A stretch of 60,000 bases of DNA from Hydractinia symbiolongicarpus (lineage: Eukaryota > Cnidaria > Hydrozoa > Anthoathecata > Hydractiniidae): contig NC_079876.1 in assembly GCF_029227915.1 (NCBI RefSeq), positions 19,904,001-19,964,000 of the forward strand, in the 5' to 3' direction. The position numbers were made by a program, and so were the translations under genes. Numbering within the stretch: position 1 is the first letter of the stretch; every line of letters starts with the position of its first letter. Shown here in pieces: positions 21,212 to 33,255 of the stretch. The notes beneath the pieces are model-generated. The model was not told where the DNA came from, made no database searches, and saw only the letters and a list, made by a program, of their open reading frames with translations.

Positions 21212-21432
21212 CGTAATTAGATAGAAATAAAACTATGGCGGGAGCTGCAAATAATATCAAAATAAATGCTGCAAAATCCACTATCCTGTTGTTGTATGCG
21301 TTTCCGCTGATGTTATCTACCCAAAAAAATGCTTCTTCTCGTCATAAGGTTCACTTATGTCGGCAGCACAAGCACCAAGGAAAATTAAAGAAAACTGGCT
21401 TATAATTAATGGTTTATAGCCAGCACATTGTT
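21212..21432 (-). CDS. Upstream exon of the same membrane protein, one-base deletion in a T-run
   Basis: After TTTATTATAG the frame codes QCAGYKPLIISQFSLIFLGA, CAADISEPYDEKKHFF and, one frame over, VDNISGNAYNNRIVDF, then a membrane span (AAFILILFAAPAIVLFL). The two frames meet at a run of seven T near 21,320; eight would keep one frame. The segment is 221 nt. With 222 nt it would take one base from an upstream exon and leave one for the 20483 exon, matching phase. The defect is either a sequencing or assembly slip, or true decay. Further 5' exons were not found. Confidence 0.45.
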
Positions 21433-21453
21433 CTATAATAAATCACTAATAGT

Positions 21454-21801
21454 GTGCATGTGAAGCACAAGAGTTATACAACAGTCATTGTTAAAATTTT
21501 TTTGAAAGCACACTTTGTAAAACAACAACATAACAAGAGATGTTGCACAACAAAATTTGTAGAGGTAAAATTTTTTCTATTTCTGAAACAGTTGCATAAC
21601 AACTCTTACAAAATAACTATGGACTATATTGGAAACCAAGCTTTAAGTAGAGGAGTGTGCATCTTAAAATGCAACATTGAAAAAGGCTACATACAATATT
21701 TAGGAGATGAGGATAGCAAAAGCATTTCCGCTGTTCGAAAAACTTATAAAAAACCAGAACGTTTAAGGCGCATGCGGAAGGGTTATGCGGAAAAAAGTTA
21801 G
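21454..21801 (+). other. Open frame of unknown status
   Basis: The C-terminal half reads plausibly (NIEKGYIQYLGDEDSKSISA, KKPERLRRMRKGYAEKS), while the N-terminal half is low-complexity. No family recognised. It lies upstream of the minus-strand membrane gene. Confidence 0.2.
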
Positions 21802-23254
21802 GCTATTTGGGTAACTATTAGGGGTGTAAGCGCAATACGTCATATTTCTACAAAAGAAAAACAACTACCGCAATTAAAAACTTTCAATGGTATCTGCAAG
21901 ATATGATATTACAGGTTTTGACCCTTTGTATCGAAAGAGGCTTTTAATCGTGTGTTACAAAAATGCCGAGACGAATGAAGATCTTTAGACGAAGTTGATT
22001 ACTTCGTGATATTTTAAACTTTATTTCATTTCAAAGTTATTTTCTAAAAGTAGAAAATAAAAGAGTAGAAAGTCATATCAATATGAACACCAATGTGTAC
22101 TAAAAAAACAAATACTGATTGTCTAAGATTTAAGGTTTTAAAAAATTTAACGGCGTTATTGACAAAAATGCTGACGTCAGCAAATTTTTAGCGATTTGTT
22201 ACTTAAGGCTTGGGCAATAGTTGTGGTAAGTTTCATGTTGAATGGAAAGCAAGGATAGAAATAATAGATCGGGGGCTAAACAGCTACTCTCTCTTTACCG
22301 CCAGCAAAGCCAAGCCCTCAAAATTGTCCAGTAGGAATAGGGTTAATATGATTTTGACTAAACTAACACAGCTTTGCAGTTATAAAGAAAAGCAAAGGGG
22401 CGCAATCCTATAGTCTTAACTTCAGTAGGAATCTCAATTGACTCAAAAAATAGGCTTACTTGATCCTAGATAGGAACGAAAATTTCCAGACGGAAAAACT
22501 TTAGGATTTTTTTTCTCCAAAAATTTTGCTGTCCAAAATTTGTGTCTGACGAAAGTTTTTTTGTCCGAATTTTTTTTTTTCTATTTTTTTTAAAAAAGGA
22601 CCAATGCATAGAAATCATATATAGAGTGATCAGAAAATCATTAAAAAAAATGCAGTTTTTGAACTTATTATTTTCGTTATTTTCACATTTGTCCGAGGCT
22701 CTATCTATAAAGTTGGATCCTGAAGGCCTTTTTTTAGATCTTGATTGAATATATGTACATTATAAATACTTCGAATATATGTACATTATAAATACTTCTA
22801 GTCTTTTGGCTTACCCATACATTTTGTGATTTTAAAGTTTTAGCCGAAAATTTTAGTTCTTAATGTAGTCATTTTGCATACAGTTTTTCTTTTTTAAACA
22901 AGGTCTTATAAACATATACAAGTTGTTAATAGATTTTAAAAATACTTTACGTATTTTAGAAATTACTTCTGTAAAGAAGTTATTGCAGTCATACTCTTTA
23001 AAATGGTGAATATGTTAATGAAAATTTAAATAATTGCATATCCGCTATAATTTAGTTAGATAAGTTTTTTAATATTTTTGTTTAAAACATTTGTGTTTAC
23101 TCAACAAATATTTGTACAGATCGGTTTACTAAAATTATAAAAGTTGTTGGACAATAACTAAAGACTTTGTATTATAGTATTATTTTCTGCATATAGATTG
23201 TTTTTTCAATTTACAATTACTTAGAGAAAAGAGAATTGCTTGTCCTCAACAAAG
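21802..23254. other. No recognisable gene
   Basis: AT-rich. Contains a 28-bp direct duplication at about 22746-22801 (two copies of ATATATGTACATTATAAATACTTC). Small open frames at 22210-22413 and 22542-22748 show no motif. Confidence 0.45.
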
Positions 23255-24342
23255 ATGAAAGGTAAGAAGAACCGAGGAGGTTTTAACACTAAACAAATTG
23301 TTGTATTATTTATATTAATAGTTGTTTTGCTTATATGCACATTGGGATAACATACGGCATATCGGATTGATGTTGGGAAACCACCTATCTTTTTAGAAAA
23401 ATGTAAAAATGTTAATAAAATTCAGTTGATAAAAACTATTGAAATTTTGCGTTCAGATAAGAAAACAGAATACTTTAAATACTTATCTGATTTAAAAAGC
23501 ACCAAAAGAAACAAAGCACGCATTGCTCATGGTCAATGTGTCTCTCCTGTTAAAGACAAAGGAAATTCAAATGAAACCCAATTCATACTGTTAACTAATT
23601 TTATCCCTTACTTTGAGAAAGCTCACAGAGATAATAATCTAGTATTGCAAACAAAACCAGCTACAGATGAAGAAATCGATGCAAGACTTTACGAATTAGT
23701 GACAACATTAGAAGGCAACTTAAAACATGCTCATATAAAGACAGTATATGTGTTTGTAAAACGGTTGCATCTGTGGAATATCTGCATTGGTTAAATTTGT
23801 CTAACAGTGAAAATCTAGTTATACAGCATGAAGTGATGCAATATACTTTCAAAACTTTTGTTCAATATTCTTCAGATTGTTTGCAGGATGAATTGGTAAT
23901 CATTGGACAACAAGATATTTTGTTAGGGAAAGGGTGGGACAAAGTGAGCTATAAAATTATGTCGGAGAATCGTTTAATGTACGCATTAACCAGACATCCA
24001 GCACTTCAATCGAGCTGTTATTACACCACAGAGGCAAGCGCTAATTGCAAAAGTGGTAAGTACTTCGGCAGCCATGACGTTTTTGCATATCATGTTAAAT
24101 AGCTGTTTTCACCAAAACTTCTTGCTTTACTGGATATCCAACAAAATATATTTGGAATGGAAAATGTTTTTATATGGGTGTTTAAAGAAAAGTTGAAATA
24201 CACTGTGACGAATCCGTATTCCATACTTTATGCCCATCATCAACACTGCGTTCCATTACGCGCAAAGAATAAAAACCGTGCACGTGTAAATAACGCCACT
24301 ACAACTGGGTTGGCAGTATTCACTGACAAACTGACACCTTAG
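23255..24342 (+). pseudogene. Intronless type II membrane protein pseudogene, glycosyltransferase-like family of unknown function
   Basis: The ATG at 23255 starts KGKKNRGGFNTKQ, followed by a signal anchor (IVVLFILIVVLLICTLG) and a luminal domain. That domain has DEEIDARLYELVTTLEGNL, VEYLHWLNLSNS, LLGKGWDKVSYKIMSENRLM, YALTRHPAL, YFGSHDVFAYHV, FGMENVFIWVFK and HHQHCVPLRAKNKNRARVN. I believe these belong to a conserved invertebrate protein family that resembles Golgi sugar transferases, from memory of its layout rather than a search. Lesions are TAA at codon 32 (23348-23350), a one-base frameshift near 23,757, and TAG just after AYHVK. Full length with no introns and several breaks suggests a retrocopy or an old decayed single-exon gene. 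Confidence 0.65.
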
Positions 24343-25990
24343 GCTTCTTATTGGAGTTTTAGCAGGAGTTGATCTGCCAGTAACAATGATTGAAGTATAT
24401 CTATTAAAATTTTAACACGATAAACAATTACTGCTTAAAAAGCGAACTTTTTCTCTTCCCCAGTTTTTCCATTTTCAACATAATGGTTTGCGTTCATTAG
24501 CGAAAAGATATTTTTGCAGTTGAATTTATTTGGAATTCGACAGTTGATGTGGCTAGATAATTCTCAATGCATTTTGTGTCTTCTATAAAACAAAACAAAA
24601 AAGGGGAAATGCGTTTGTGACGCCAGTTAAAGTAAAATACGGTAATATTATTTTCGAGGCCGCAGCTGACAACATTAACAATGTTCGTTGAAAGTCGTTC
24701 TTTGGATTGCGCAAGGAAGTATTACGGGTGTTTAGCACGATGACCATTAATGCCCGTCGTCAATAAAAATGGTAGCTTAAAATGTAAATAAGCAGGGAGG
24801 TTTATTGTAAGGGAAGCGTATAGAGCATTGAAAAAACTTTTATATGTAATTTCTACAATGGGTTAATTTCAAAAACACTTTTACACGAAAGAAACAACAA
24901 CAATGTTAAGTTTTACTGTTAAAACACTGAGAGACAGCTTCAATGTCTAGATGTTTCTATAACATAGCTAGTTAACTACCTACATGGTCTATAAAAACAA
25001 TGATGAGATATCCACTTTCATCAAAAATACTCAATAAAGAACGACGAGTTAATGGAGGCACGTTCTTATTTTTTTCAGTCTCATTTCTTCAACTTTTTTA
25101 TTACCCATTACCCATTAAAAAACGTGTCATCCCTGGCTTGGGGTAGTCAAAAGATTCTGATCATCACGTGTATTTATTTTGAATTCTTCATAGAATGTTG
25201 ATGTTTTAGACAAGATTGTTTCTAATTCTCGTCTTAATGAACAACTAAAGAAGTGAATTAATGTAAGAACACTATAAATTAAACATAATAACGGTTAAGA
25301 AATACAATAGGTAATCGGTTATTTTTGCATAGCATTCAAAATAATTTCGTATAAACAAATAAACAAAAAAAAGGAAATGGAATAAGAATACCGTATACCG
25401 TACTCTATTATTTTCATTGCCAGATTTTCAACTTTAGGAATATAATGCTATAAATGGTGGAAAATGTGTGGTGAACACGCATGCCAACAGTACTGCATAG
25501 TTGCAAAAAATCTTTCCTGACAACTTAGGCCAGGAAGTAAGCTAAACCCTTCAAAACTTTGCAGAGACACATTATCTAAAAAACGAATAAAAAAAGGACA
25601 AGTAGATAGTGTATACAACAATAATAGCCAGAAATCTTAACAAAACATAGTTACCATTTGGAGACAAAGCTCGTTTTCGTTAGCCTTGGTATGAACCCAA
25701 CATATACGTTTGTTCAGATTTTCACATCCTTGATGTCGTACGTGCAATATCATGTCAATATAGTCTCCCAAAAATCTAAAAAATAATTTTTGGAATTACT
25801 TATTTTACATGCCATAAGTTCAATCATCGTTCCCAGAACCCTAAAAAATTTTTAACTCCACCTAATTTACAATTATTTTTTCCTTGATGTCTGTTTGGAA
25901 AACTTCCTGGATAGCTTGTCGGCAAGTATCACCTCTTTTAAATCTTTATTTTTATTCTTAAAACATGTTTTGACGAGTGTTGTTTGAAAT
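24343..25990. other. No recognisable gene
   Basis: AT-rich intergenic DNA. No family motif or repeat border recognised. Confidence 0.45.
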
Positions 25991-25994
25991 ATAA

Positions 25995-26190
25995 TGGACT
26001 CTCTATAACTCGAACCCCTATAACTCGAACCTCTCCTTAACTTAAATGATTTCGCTGGCACGGTAGGAATTTTGCTAAAAAACTCTCATAAAAAACTCTC
26101 TATTTCTCGAACTCCTATAACTCGAATCTCTCCTTAACTCGAACGTTTTTTTGGTCTCTTCGGGTATTTTCTCTCATAACTCGAACGTCG
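25995..26190. repeat. Interspersed repeat with TATAACTCGAAC motifs
   Basis: CTATAACTCGAAC or close variants recur at least five times (25,999; 26,015; 26,098; 26,115; 26,173). This style of sequence is common at the ends of pogo/Tigger-type DNA transposons. No transposase is visible next to it, so it is probably a MITE-like remnant. Confidence 0.45.
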
Positions 26191-26464
26191 CAACATGTAT
26201 CTAGAACTTGATATGACACAAGCAGTTTTTTTGCATTGTCTTAGCTCTGTAAACGTAAATAAAGTCGTAATTTTTACTTTTTCAGTTTGTTCTTACCCTA
26301 CAAGATGGAGATTTTATCCTGTACAAAGAAAGTTCCTTAAAGCTGAGTTAATATATTCTAAAATTTCAAATGTTTTGTTTATGTATTGCTGGCATTATGA
26401 AAATACCTCAAACCGTCTATCTTTTTAATTATCCTTCTGTTTTTTCACGGGCCTGAAGACTTAG

Positions 26465-26850
26465 TCACCTACATTGACACTCCATTTTCGTCTGTCTATG
26501 TCGGTCACTTTTGGAAAGAGGTTTTTTATGCCTCATTTGTTAATTAAAAAATTAACTATTTTTTTGTTTCACGTTGATAACTTTCAACTTTGAGGCCAAA
26601 TAACTTGGAAACGGCTAGAAATAACTGACGACATCTCCCGTGTGGATAACTAGGGACTAGCTATTACCTAAATGGGGTCAATTATTAAAAACTGGGTGAG
26701 TCAACACGATTCGAAACCAAAAGGTTGATGACGTCAATACCAAGCTCTGCACAATGAGGTAACTGGTAAACAAGTATCAACGTGCATTTGCTGGCGTCAT
26801 CGAAATTCAAACGACAAACCCACTGAATTATTCCGAGGGGCTGTCGAGTA
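26465..26850 (+). repeat. Helitron-like interspersed repeat copy
   Basis: Preceded by TTTTTTCACGGGCCTGAAGA. Contains GTCTGTCTATGTCGG, TTGAGGCCAAATAACTTGG, AAACGGCTAGAAATAACTG, GGGTCAATTATTAAAAACTG and GATGACGTCAATACC, the shared modules of the 6.6-8.2 kb family. Ends CCGAGGGGCTGTCGAGTAG. Confidence 0.5.
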
Positions 26851-26854
26851 GTTC

Positions 26855-27282
26855 TTATTATTAACTTAATGGCAAAATGGTTACTTTGACGTTTTAGAGA
26901 AGAGACGTAATAAGACCCCCTTTGTATTTGTTACACACAGAGGGTGTTATTATAAGAGATTTCTATGAAACACTTATCAATTAAAGCAAGAAAACCCTTG
27001 GCGATTTTAACAATTTCCGCCGCCTTATTCTGCTTTGTTTAGTTTGTTAACAACCTTGAAACATTTACCCGGCTCCCAAGGAAATATTTCCCATATGAAC
27101 AACCCTTAAAAAGTTGTAACCAACGAGTTTTATCCGTATTTTTATTTTTGCACAGGAAGTTCGTTAAGACATAGGCTACGATTGTTATGAAGTTTACAAA
27201 AAATTGTGTTTTCTAACTGGAGTCACATACCACCGTTTTTTCCAAATAGTAACTCGCCTAATCTTGGAGCAACAGACACTTA
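26855..27282. other. No gene seen
   Basis: Short intergenic stretch downstream, on minus, of the LINE fragment. Nothing recognised. Confidence 0.35.
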
Positions 27283-27615
27283 TTAAAGCATTACATGTTC
27301 ATTGTATGCTAGCAGAATCTCCAAAACGTTCGTCCTCTTGGTTAAACGACACAAGATTAATTTATCAACAGGCCCAGGATTAGATTGAACATCACCACTT
27401 GACAGGAGTTTATCTTTATTCAAAAAAAAAAAGATAAACACAAAGTTGACCAACGAAACATCATGTATTTCGATGTTGAAACATATAGCAGCGCGAGACT
27501 CTTGGAAATTAAACAGCCTGTGAGCAAACAGGAAAATAACTTCACGCACGTATACCACCGAACTGGAATTATAACATACGGAAATGCCTAATTTTTGTGA
27601 AATCCATTTTCGCAC
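27283..27615 (-). pseudogene. LINE 5' fragment with a 2A-like peptide
   Basis: A 110-residue frame contains a hydrophobic stretch (VSLVNFVFIFFF) followed by LLSSGDVQSNPGP, a match to the 2A-like consensus D-V/I-x-x-NPGP. Layout and spacing are those of the LINE leader at 17.2-18.0 kb, but the sequence is otherwise different, so this is another LINE family or lineage. PHD, endonuclease and RT parts are absent downstream on minus. Confidence 0.55.
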
Positions 27616-28464
27616 TGGGAAGCTCGCGAGAAATCATGATTGAAATTAAATTTTAAATTTATTTCGTAAATGATTTTAATTATTATATTTTTTGGTTTTT
27701 GATTTTTAGTGTTCTTCTGAAAAACAGAGCACCAACAATACCTAAAAAAGGAAAATTACATGACAGCTATACTGAAAAAAAATTTATAAAAAAACAAATA
27801 AAGAATTTATTACCTTCAACACTGCTTGAATGCCAAAATAGCACGGACACAAAAACAAATTGATGGCAATGCATTTTTCAATAACAAAATTTGATATTGT
27901 GTATTATATGTTTAACTATTTAATGAAAAGTACCTTAAAAGTATAATTAAAATATGCATAATATATCAAAAGTGCGTATGTGATATAGTGGGTCATATTC
28001 TATTTTTTGAAACTAACGATTCTGATATCCAGTTTTATCAAAAATACTAAGTACAGGGCGACGAAATCATAACAAATACGTCTCCTCTCATTTTCAGATT
28101 CGTTCCTTTCGCTTTTTGGTTACCGAGTCAATATAAAGCTCGTTGAAGCCCATGTTTTTCTTGGCTACCTAGCTAATTAAAAAAATTACTTCAATATTCG
28201 TTGTAACTATATTTTAGCTCCGCATTTAACTTTACACATTATTCTGTACGTGTCGAACATCGTAATGTTTTGTTTACAAAGTTTTATTCTTTAGGGACTT
28301 TCGAATTCTAAATATAATTTTTGTTTTTAGACAGGACTGTTTCGAATTTTGACCTCGAGTGTTAACAAAAGTAGTGCTAGTGAATTATATTATAAGAACA
28401 CTGAACTAAAATTCCTTTTTTTTATTTTTATCTAACTTAGACGGTTAACAAATATCCCCCTTGA
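27616..28464. other. No gene seen
   Basis: AT-rich intergenic DNA with no recognised feature. Confidence 0.4.
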
Positions 28465-28575
28465 AAATATCGCCCTCAGTCATTGCACCGACCTCGCAAG
28501 CTCGGTCGGCACTTAGGCCTCAGGCGATGTTTTGCAGTACAGCCCGGGTATCGGCTATTATTGTATTAATAATTC
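28465..28575 (-). repeat. Helitron 5'-end-like remnant with hairpin
   Basis: The minus strand reads AATACAATAATAGCCGATAC then CCGGGCTGTACTGC, similar to the AATAATAGCC starts at 39,761 and 41,655. The plus-strand stem CCGACC-TCGCAAGCTC-GGTCGG lies next to it, and a related GACCGATCTTGCGAGGTCG precedes the Helitron at 39,761. Confidence 0.4.
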
Positions 28576-28579
28576 TTGT

Positions 28580-30740
28580 CTGTATGATTTCTGAATGAAA
28601 GAAATATCCTCCCCTCAATTTTGTTTTTATTTTAATAAACGTGATATCTTCTAAGGGGTGCCTTTCATAATCATGTTGCCAAGCATAACATACGTTTTAA
28701 AAACTTCTCCCCTTTTCGGACAGAATTCTAAATTTAAGCGGAAAAAATTTGAGACAAAATTTATGAAGCGGAAAAATTTTCCGACAAACTTCAATCAAGT
28801 TTCAACTTAATAATTAAGGGAATGAAACAAAAAGGAAGCTAACATACATTTGTTGACAATGTATATATTTTTAAGATATAATCAATCAAAACCAAAAAAT
28901 GGGTCTTCGGGACATTTTGTAATTGACGAAACTTTTTGTTATTTGTGTACACAAAACAGCCTTTCTAATTCAATTTCATTCACGTCGCGAAAAATGAAAT
29001 GCTTGAAAAAAATTGTCAACAATTTATACTTTGTTTTAGGATCGCATACTTTCATACACGGACAATATTATATTTAGAGAGAAAACGAGAGCAAAACGAT
29101 TATAAATTCGAGTTACATCTAGTTTAAATAAAATCCACGTTGGCAAACATTTGCACGTGAGTCAGGCATTTTTGTTATCACGTCGGTATTAGCAATTGCT
29201 GAGTGCCGACGTGAATTATAAAAGCTGCCAAATGTGTAAATAAGACAAAAGTTTGTTCATTTTCTTGTAGCCTATAGAATTTCTAAGCTTTGGACAAATT
29301 TTGGAAAAAAACAGAAAAAAATTTTGTGTAAAAAAAAGATCAAAAAGTTTTCCATCCGAAAATTGGAACTCTATGGGAACTTACTAAGGCAGAAAAAACA
29401 CAAGTTATGTCAGCATTTCTTTGTCTAGCGCCGGGTGGGCCAAACATGTCTTTTTCAGTGGCAGGATTGTTCATTAACAGCAGAATACTGCGAACGATAC
29501 CATGAACAAACTTTGTTTAAGGTTTGTTGACGTAGAGTTTTTGAAGTGGCTATATTAAATAAGAATTGTTCGATAAATATTAATGAATTTACACAACTAA
29601 GGTTGCTTTTAAAGTTATCAAAAAGTCGCTTAAACTCGACCTTACATAATGCGGGCGTTTGCGGCTATCGGAACCCTTGTCTCCCACCCTCCCCCACCAA
29701 ACGACGTTTTGTGTGGCATGTGTATGGAAGGCTCCTCTAACAGTACAAAAAGCAATCAAAAATATCTGAGAATTGAAAGCATAGCTAGCTTGCATAGCTT
29801 TGATAATTTGTGTTTTAGGAAAGATAAATCGCCTAAATAAAATCATATCCTAATTTGCAGTTATCCCTGACTAACAAAATATAATAGCTAGCTAGCTACC
29901 ATCAAGGATCATAAAATTACAGCTTCGTTACAAAGTAACTCGCCAGCTAGCTAGCCATACACAACATACCTGAAAAGAGGTCTAAAGGGTAGCTAGCTAG
30001 GCTAGCTAGAGATTTCACTTTATTACTTTAACAATAAAAAAAATCCAACATTTAGCTACCTACCAAAAGCAAATTGAGCATAAAACTGGACTGTATACCA
30101 AACCAAGCAAGACTTCAGCAAACCTTTTAGGAACAGATTACACAACAAGACTTCATAACGTAACGTAACGGAACAGCACAAACGATTGTCACAACGGCAG
30201 ACAACGAAATGCATTCTCTTGAACCAATGGCACTAACATTTTGAGGACACAAGCATTAAAACAAGTTGAATTAAACTAAATTCTCTTGAAAAAGTTTACA
30301 TAAATCAGACGAGCTAAGAAACAGACTAGAAATTAAGTTAAAAAGGTAGAAAAAATATATCGAGAAAATAAAATAACATGATAATATGACAGGTCTGTAG
30401 TTTATATATATTTGCAAAAGTGCTGGACGGATGAGTACAATGTGGGAACCAAACAATTTACTCGCGGAGCGCAGAAATTGAAAAAAAACACAGAATGTTA
30501 CCGTTCATGAGAACTTCATTCTAACAGTTAATCTTTTCTCCATCCGTCTTCTCAAAGTCAATTTTTAGCATTCCACCTATAAATAGATGACATTTAATAA
30601 ATAAAATGATTATAAAGAAATCAAACGCACTTTGATAAAAAAAGCATCACGCTTCACACACTTACAAAAGTATCTCTACAATCAAGAAACTTCTTTTCTA
30701 CAATCTTTGATAACAACGATATATTCTCTTCTAATTGTCT
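28580..30740. other. Intergenic, no recognisable gene
   Basis: AT-rich, with CTAGCTAG-rich tracts (29,885-30,010). Overlapping open frames on both strands at 29,546-29,846 cannot all be real, and none has a motif. The frame at 28,850-29,077 is likewise unsupported. Confidence 0.45.
29178..29214. repeat. 37-bp near-perfect palindrome
   Basis: TCACGTCGGTATTAGCAATTGCTGAGTGCCGACGTGA written around an AATT centre: arms TCACGTCGG...TAGCAA and TTGCT...CCGACGTGA. There is no spacer, so it could be a cruciform or a dimeric protein site. CACGTCGG resembles CACGTG/bZIP-like half-sites. Confidence 0.8.
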
Positions 30741-30744
30741 GACC

Positions 30745-31104
30745 AGTGGAAAAACTCACTCACACAGAAGAACAATGGAAAAGGTAAATGATTCTAAATA
30801 TATCGATGACGTCAGAAGACCCGTCTATACACAAAAAATGAAATCAGAAGTTTGTGAACCACTCGTATCCGAGTTATTTGGCCGCAAACTTAAAAGCACA
30901 CTGAAATGGCCTCAACAAATTTAATAATATCATTTATGTCAATCTTTGCAATTACGTAATGTTTAAATAGCCGATAATCAAATTAGAATTATTTTTCGAA
31001 TTTGCGCATTTTTTAGGTAGGTAAAACATTTCCTTTAGAAAGCGAAATTTTAGCCTGATTCGGTATTTTTGGTCAGAGACAAACTTCTCGTATTAATATA
31101 AGCG
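30745..31104 (-). mobile_element. Helitron-like element, minus-strand copy
   Basis: The plus strand starts at the inverted 3' end (GACCAGTGGAAAAACTCACTC) and finishes at the inverted 5' start (GTCAGAGACAAACTTCTCG, then TATTAATATAAGCGACTAG). Internal shared modules: CCGAGTTATTTGGCCGCAAA and AATGGCCTCAACAAATTTAA. Confidence 0.5.
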
Positions 31105-31390
31105 ACTAGCCGATTCGTGAAAAAATCCGCTAAGGCGAAGAAACGATAAGACAGATCCTTCATTAAAATTGTGATGACGTCAACAATGTGACAATATATT
31201 AGGGCTCAAAAGTTTTTTGACGTCAGCAAGGACCCGTCAAAATACAAAATTTGATTTTAGAAATGTATGAACGATGACAGAGATAACTTCTCAATTTTGT
31301 CCTAGGTCTAAGAATCCATTGTAACTTACCCTCGTACCCAGGTTATTTTGCCTTTTTGATATGAAAAAAGACGGCAAAAACTTGAGTGAT
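31105..31390 (-). repeat. Helitron-like element, second minus-strand copy (partial)
   Basis: Begins with an inverted 3' end (CTAGCCGATTCGTGAAAAAA, then TCCGCTAAGGC) directly after the previous copy. It carries TGATGACGTCAACAATG and the CCCAGGTTATTTTGCC module. The 5' end is not clear. Confidence 0.45.
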
Positions 31391-32930
31391 TTTAGGTCAA
31401 TATATGGTCAGATTATGCTAATGCGTCGTAAGGAATACGTTAATTGATGCGATTAAAAATTGGCGGAACTTTAGTGGTTAAAAAATTATATTCCAGCAAC
31501 AGAAAACGTACTGGCAATTGTATTGTCTCACGAGTAAAAAATACAGGAAAAATTATCTTAGTAACTGCAATAAACGTCTTTAAAACAAGTTGGAAAAAAG
31601 TTGTGCTGTTTTATGTGCAAGTTATGTAATTATTAGTTTAGCTAGCTAGCAAGTACTTCCTGAATAGACATTTTGTTTGCTGAACTTAGACAATGCATTA
31701 TTTAGATTACAAATCCAATTATGGAAAAAAAAATTTTTTTTGTGGTGTCCTGAATCCTATGAAAAAAACAACAAGAGAGTGAAGAAAAGGACAGAATAAT
31801 TTCTGGATACACGTAGACAGCTTAACATTTTAACAGCTTGCTTTAGATACATATATTTGGGATGGAAACGAAGTATATGCTTCTCTGTTATCAAGATAAA
31901 CTTTAAGTGGAGTTATGGGTCATAAATAAATTTATTAGAAATGAAGTTTATAAGATAGACCAAATTGATTGGTATAATTGTCTAAGTCTGCTTTATGGAT
32001 ATTCAGTAATCTTGTGATGAGCTAAAATTTTAGAAAAAAATGTTGTTTACAAAAGTTTCTGAGTATTCTGTTACGTAAAATAGCAGATTTATTAAGGGAC
32101 ACCTTAGCGCAATTAATTATTGTGACAATTAAGTTTTGAAACACCTGAATTTTTACGAGAACTATTTTTTTTGCAAAATTAGCAAGTTTAAAATACCTTC
32201 TTAATTTTGATACATTAACAACTATGAGTCTATGTACTGAAGGGGATAAAGCAAAAGTGCCCAGCGAAGTGCTAAAAATAAAATAGAAATAATGATTTAA
32301 ACTTGATATGACATGTTTTTAGGCTGGTTGATAAAATTGAGTCACAAATTACTATCACTATTATCATAGTACCTGAGTTCCTAATTTTAGCCATTTTCAG
32401 AGACACTGATAAACGATTTTTAATAGTTATATTAATTTTGGCAGTACATCAATTTTGACAAAGTTACATGCGCAAAAAACATTAAGAAAAATTCCCATGG
32501 TTGAAATATATCGGAGTCTAAGTGTTATGTTTTTTAAAAGCCTTATCTCACAGATATACAATAAAAAATATTCCATAATCGTGTTGTGAAATTCTGTTGC
32601 AGGATGCTCATAAATCCGATTTCAAACATTCAAGTCTTTGGGAGAAATTTCTTTGAAGAACAAAGAAACATGGTTTTTTAGGCGGCTATTTTCTTTCTCA
32701 ATGTACAACCCGACACCAAGAACTGGTTAGTGATATTTTAATAAATCTAACAAAGTAACACCAAACATTTTTATAAATTTTGATAGCGTCATAACAAAGT
32801 TTTGTTGTTTGCATATATACTCGACCAAGGTTCCATGCGCTATTTTGATCTTGAAAAGTGCTGACTAAGGAAAAAAGTCGTAATAGTTATGCGTAAATGT
32901 AAAATCCCATAATAATTCAATATCCGGTTC
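31391..32930. other. No recognisable gene
   Basis: AT-rich intergenic DNA. The frame at 31,444-31,629 is short and lysine-rich with no motif. Confidence 0.45.
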
Positions 32931-32935
32931 ACGAT

Positions 32936-32992
32936 ACCAGGGTATTTTTCGCCATTATCTCTCATATCAAGAAGGCAAAAAACCCTGGGGAC
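32936..32992. repeat. Inverted repeat, about 16-bp arms
   Basis: ACCAGGGTATTTTTCGCC pairs with GGCAAAAAACCCTGGGG across a 20-nt spacer. A related unit (CCCAGGTTATTTTGCC...GGCAAAAAC) lies at 31,336-31,381. Confidence 0.7.
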
Positions 32993-32999
32993 AATGGTG

Positions 33000-33247
33000 C
33001 GTTTTAGCTAGATGGGGCAACGACGGGTTGTTTCCTGTGTTGTTATGTAAACCGCCTATACGAATGGCCGACATGGTTTACCTGTAATAAGCGCTCAGTT
33101 CGTTGTCACGATTTATTATTGAACTTATTCCGCAAAATAAAAAAAGTTGTACGACTGCTTTTGCTACGACGGGGAAACATCAGGTTGTAAATTCATAAAC
33201 CCGTGTCATTTAGTTAGTTGTGGCATGACCCGGTGTTGCGATGCCGG
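33000..33247 (+). repeat. Helitron body and 3' fragment
   Basis: GGGGCAACGACGGGTTGTTT, ACATGGTTTACCTGTAATAA, TATTCCGCAAAATAAAAAAA-like and GACCCGGTGTTGCGATGCCG match modules of the 40-46 kb Helitrons. The terminal CTAG is absent. It abuts the piggyBac pseudogene. Confidence 0.55.
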
Positions 33248-33255
33248 GATAAATT

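Noticed and set aside
29546-29846. Three overlapping frames on both strands
   Set aside because: They contradict each other and have no splice or motif support.
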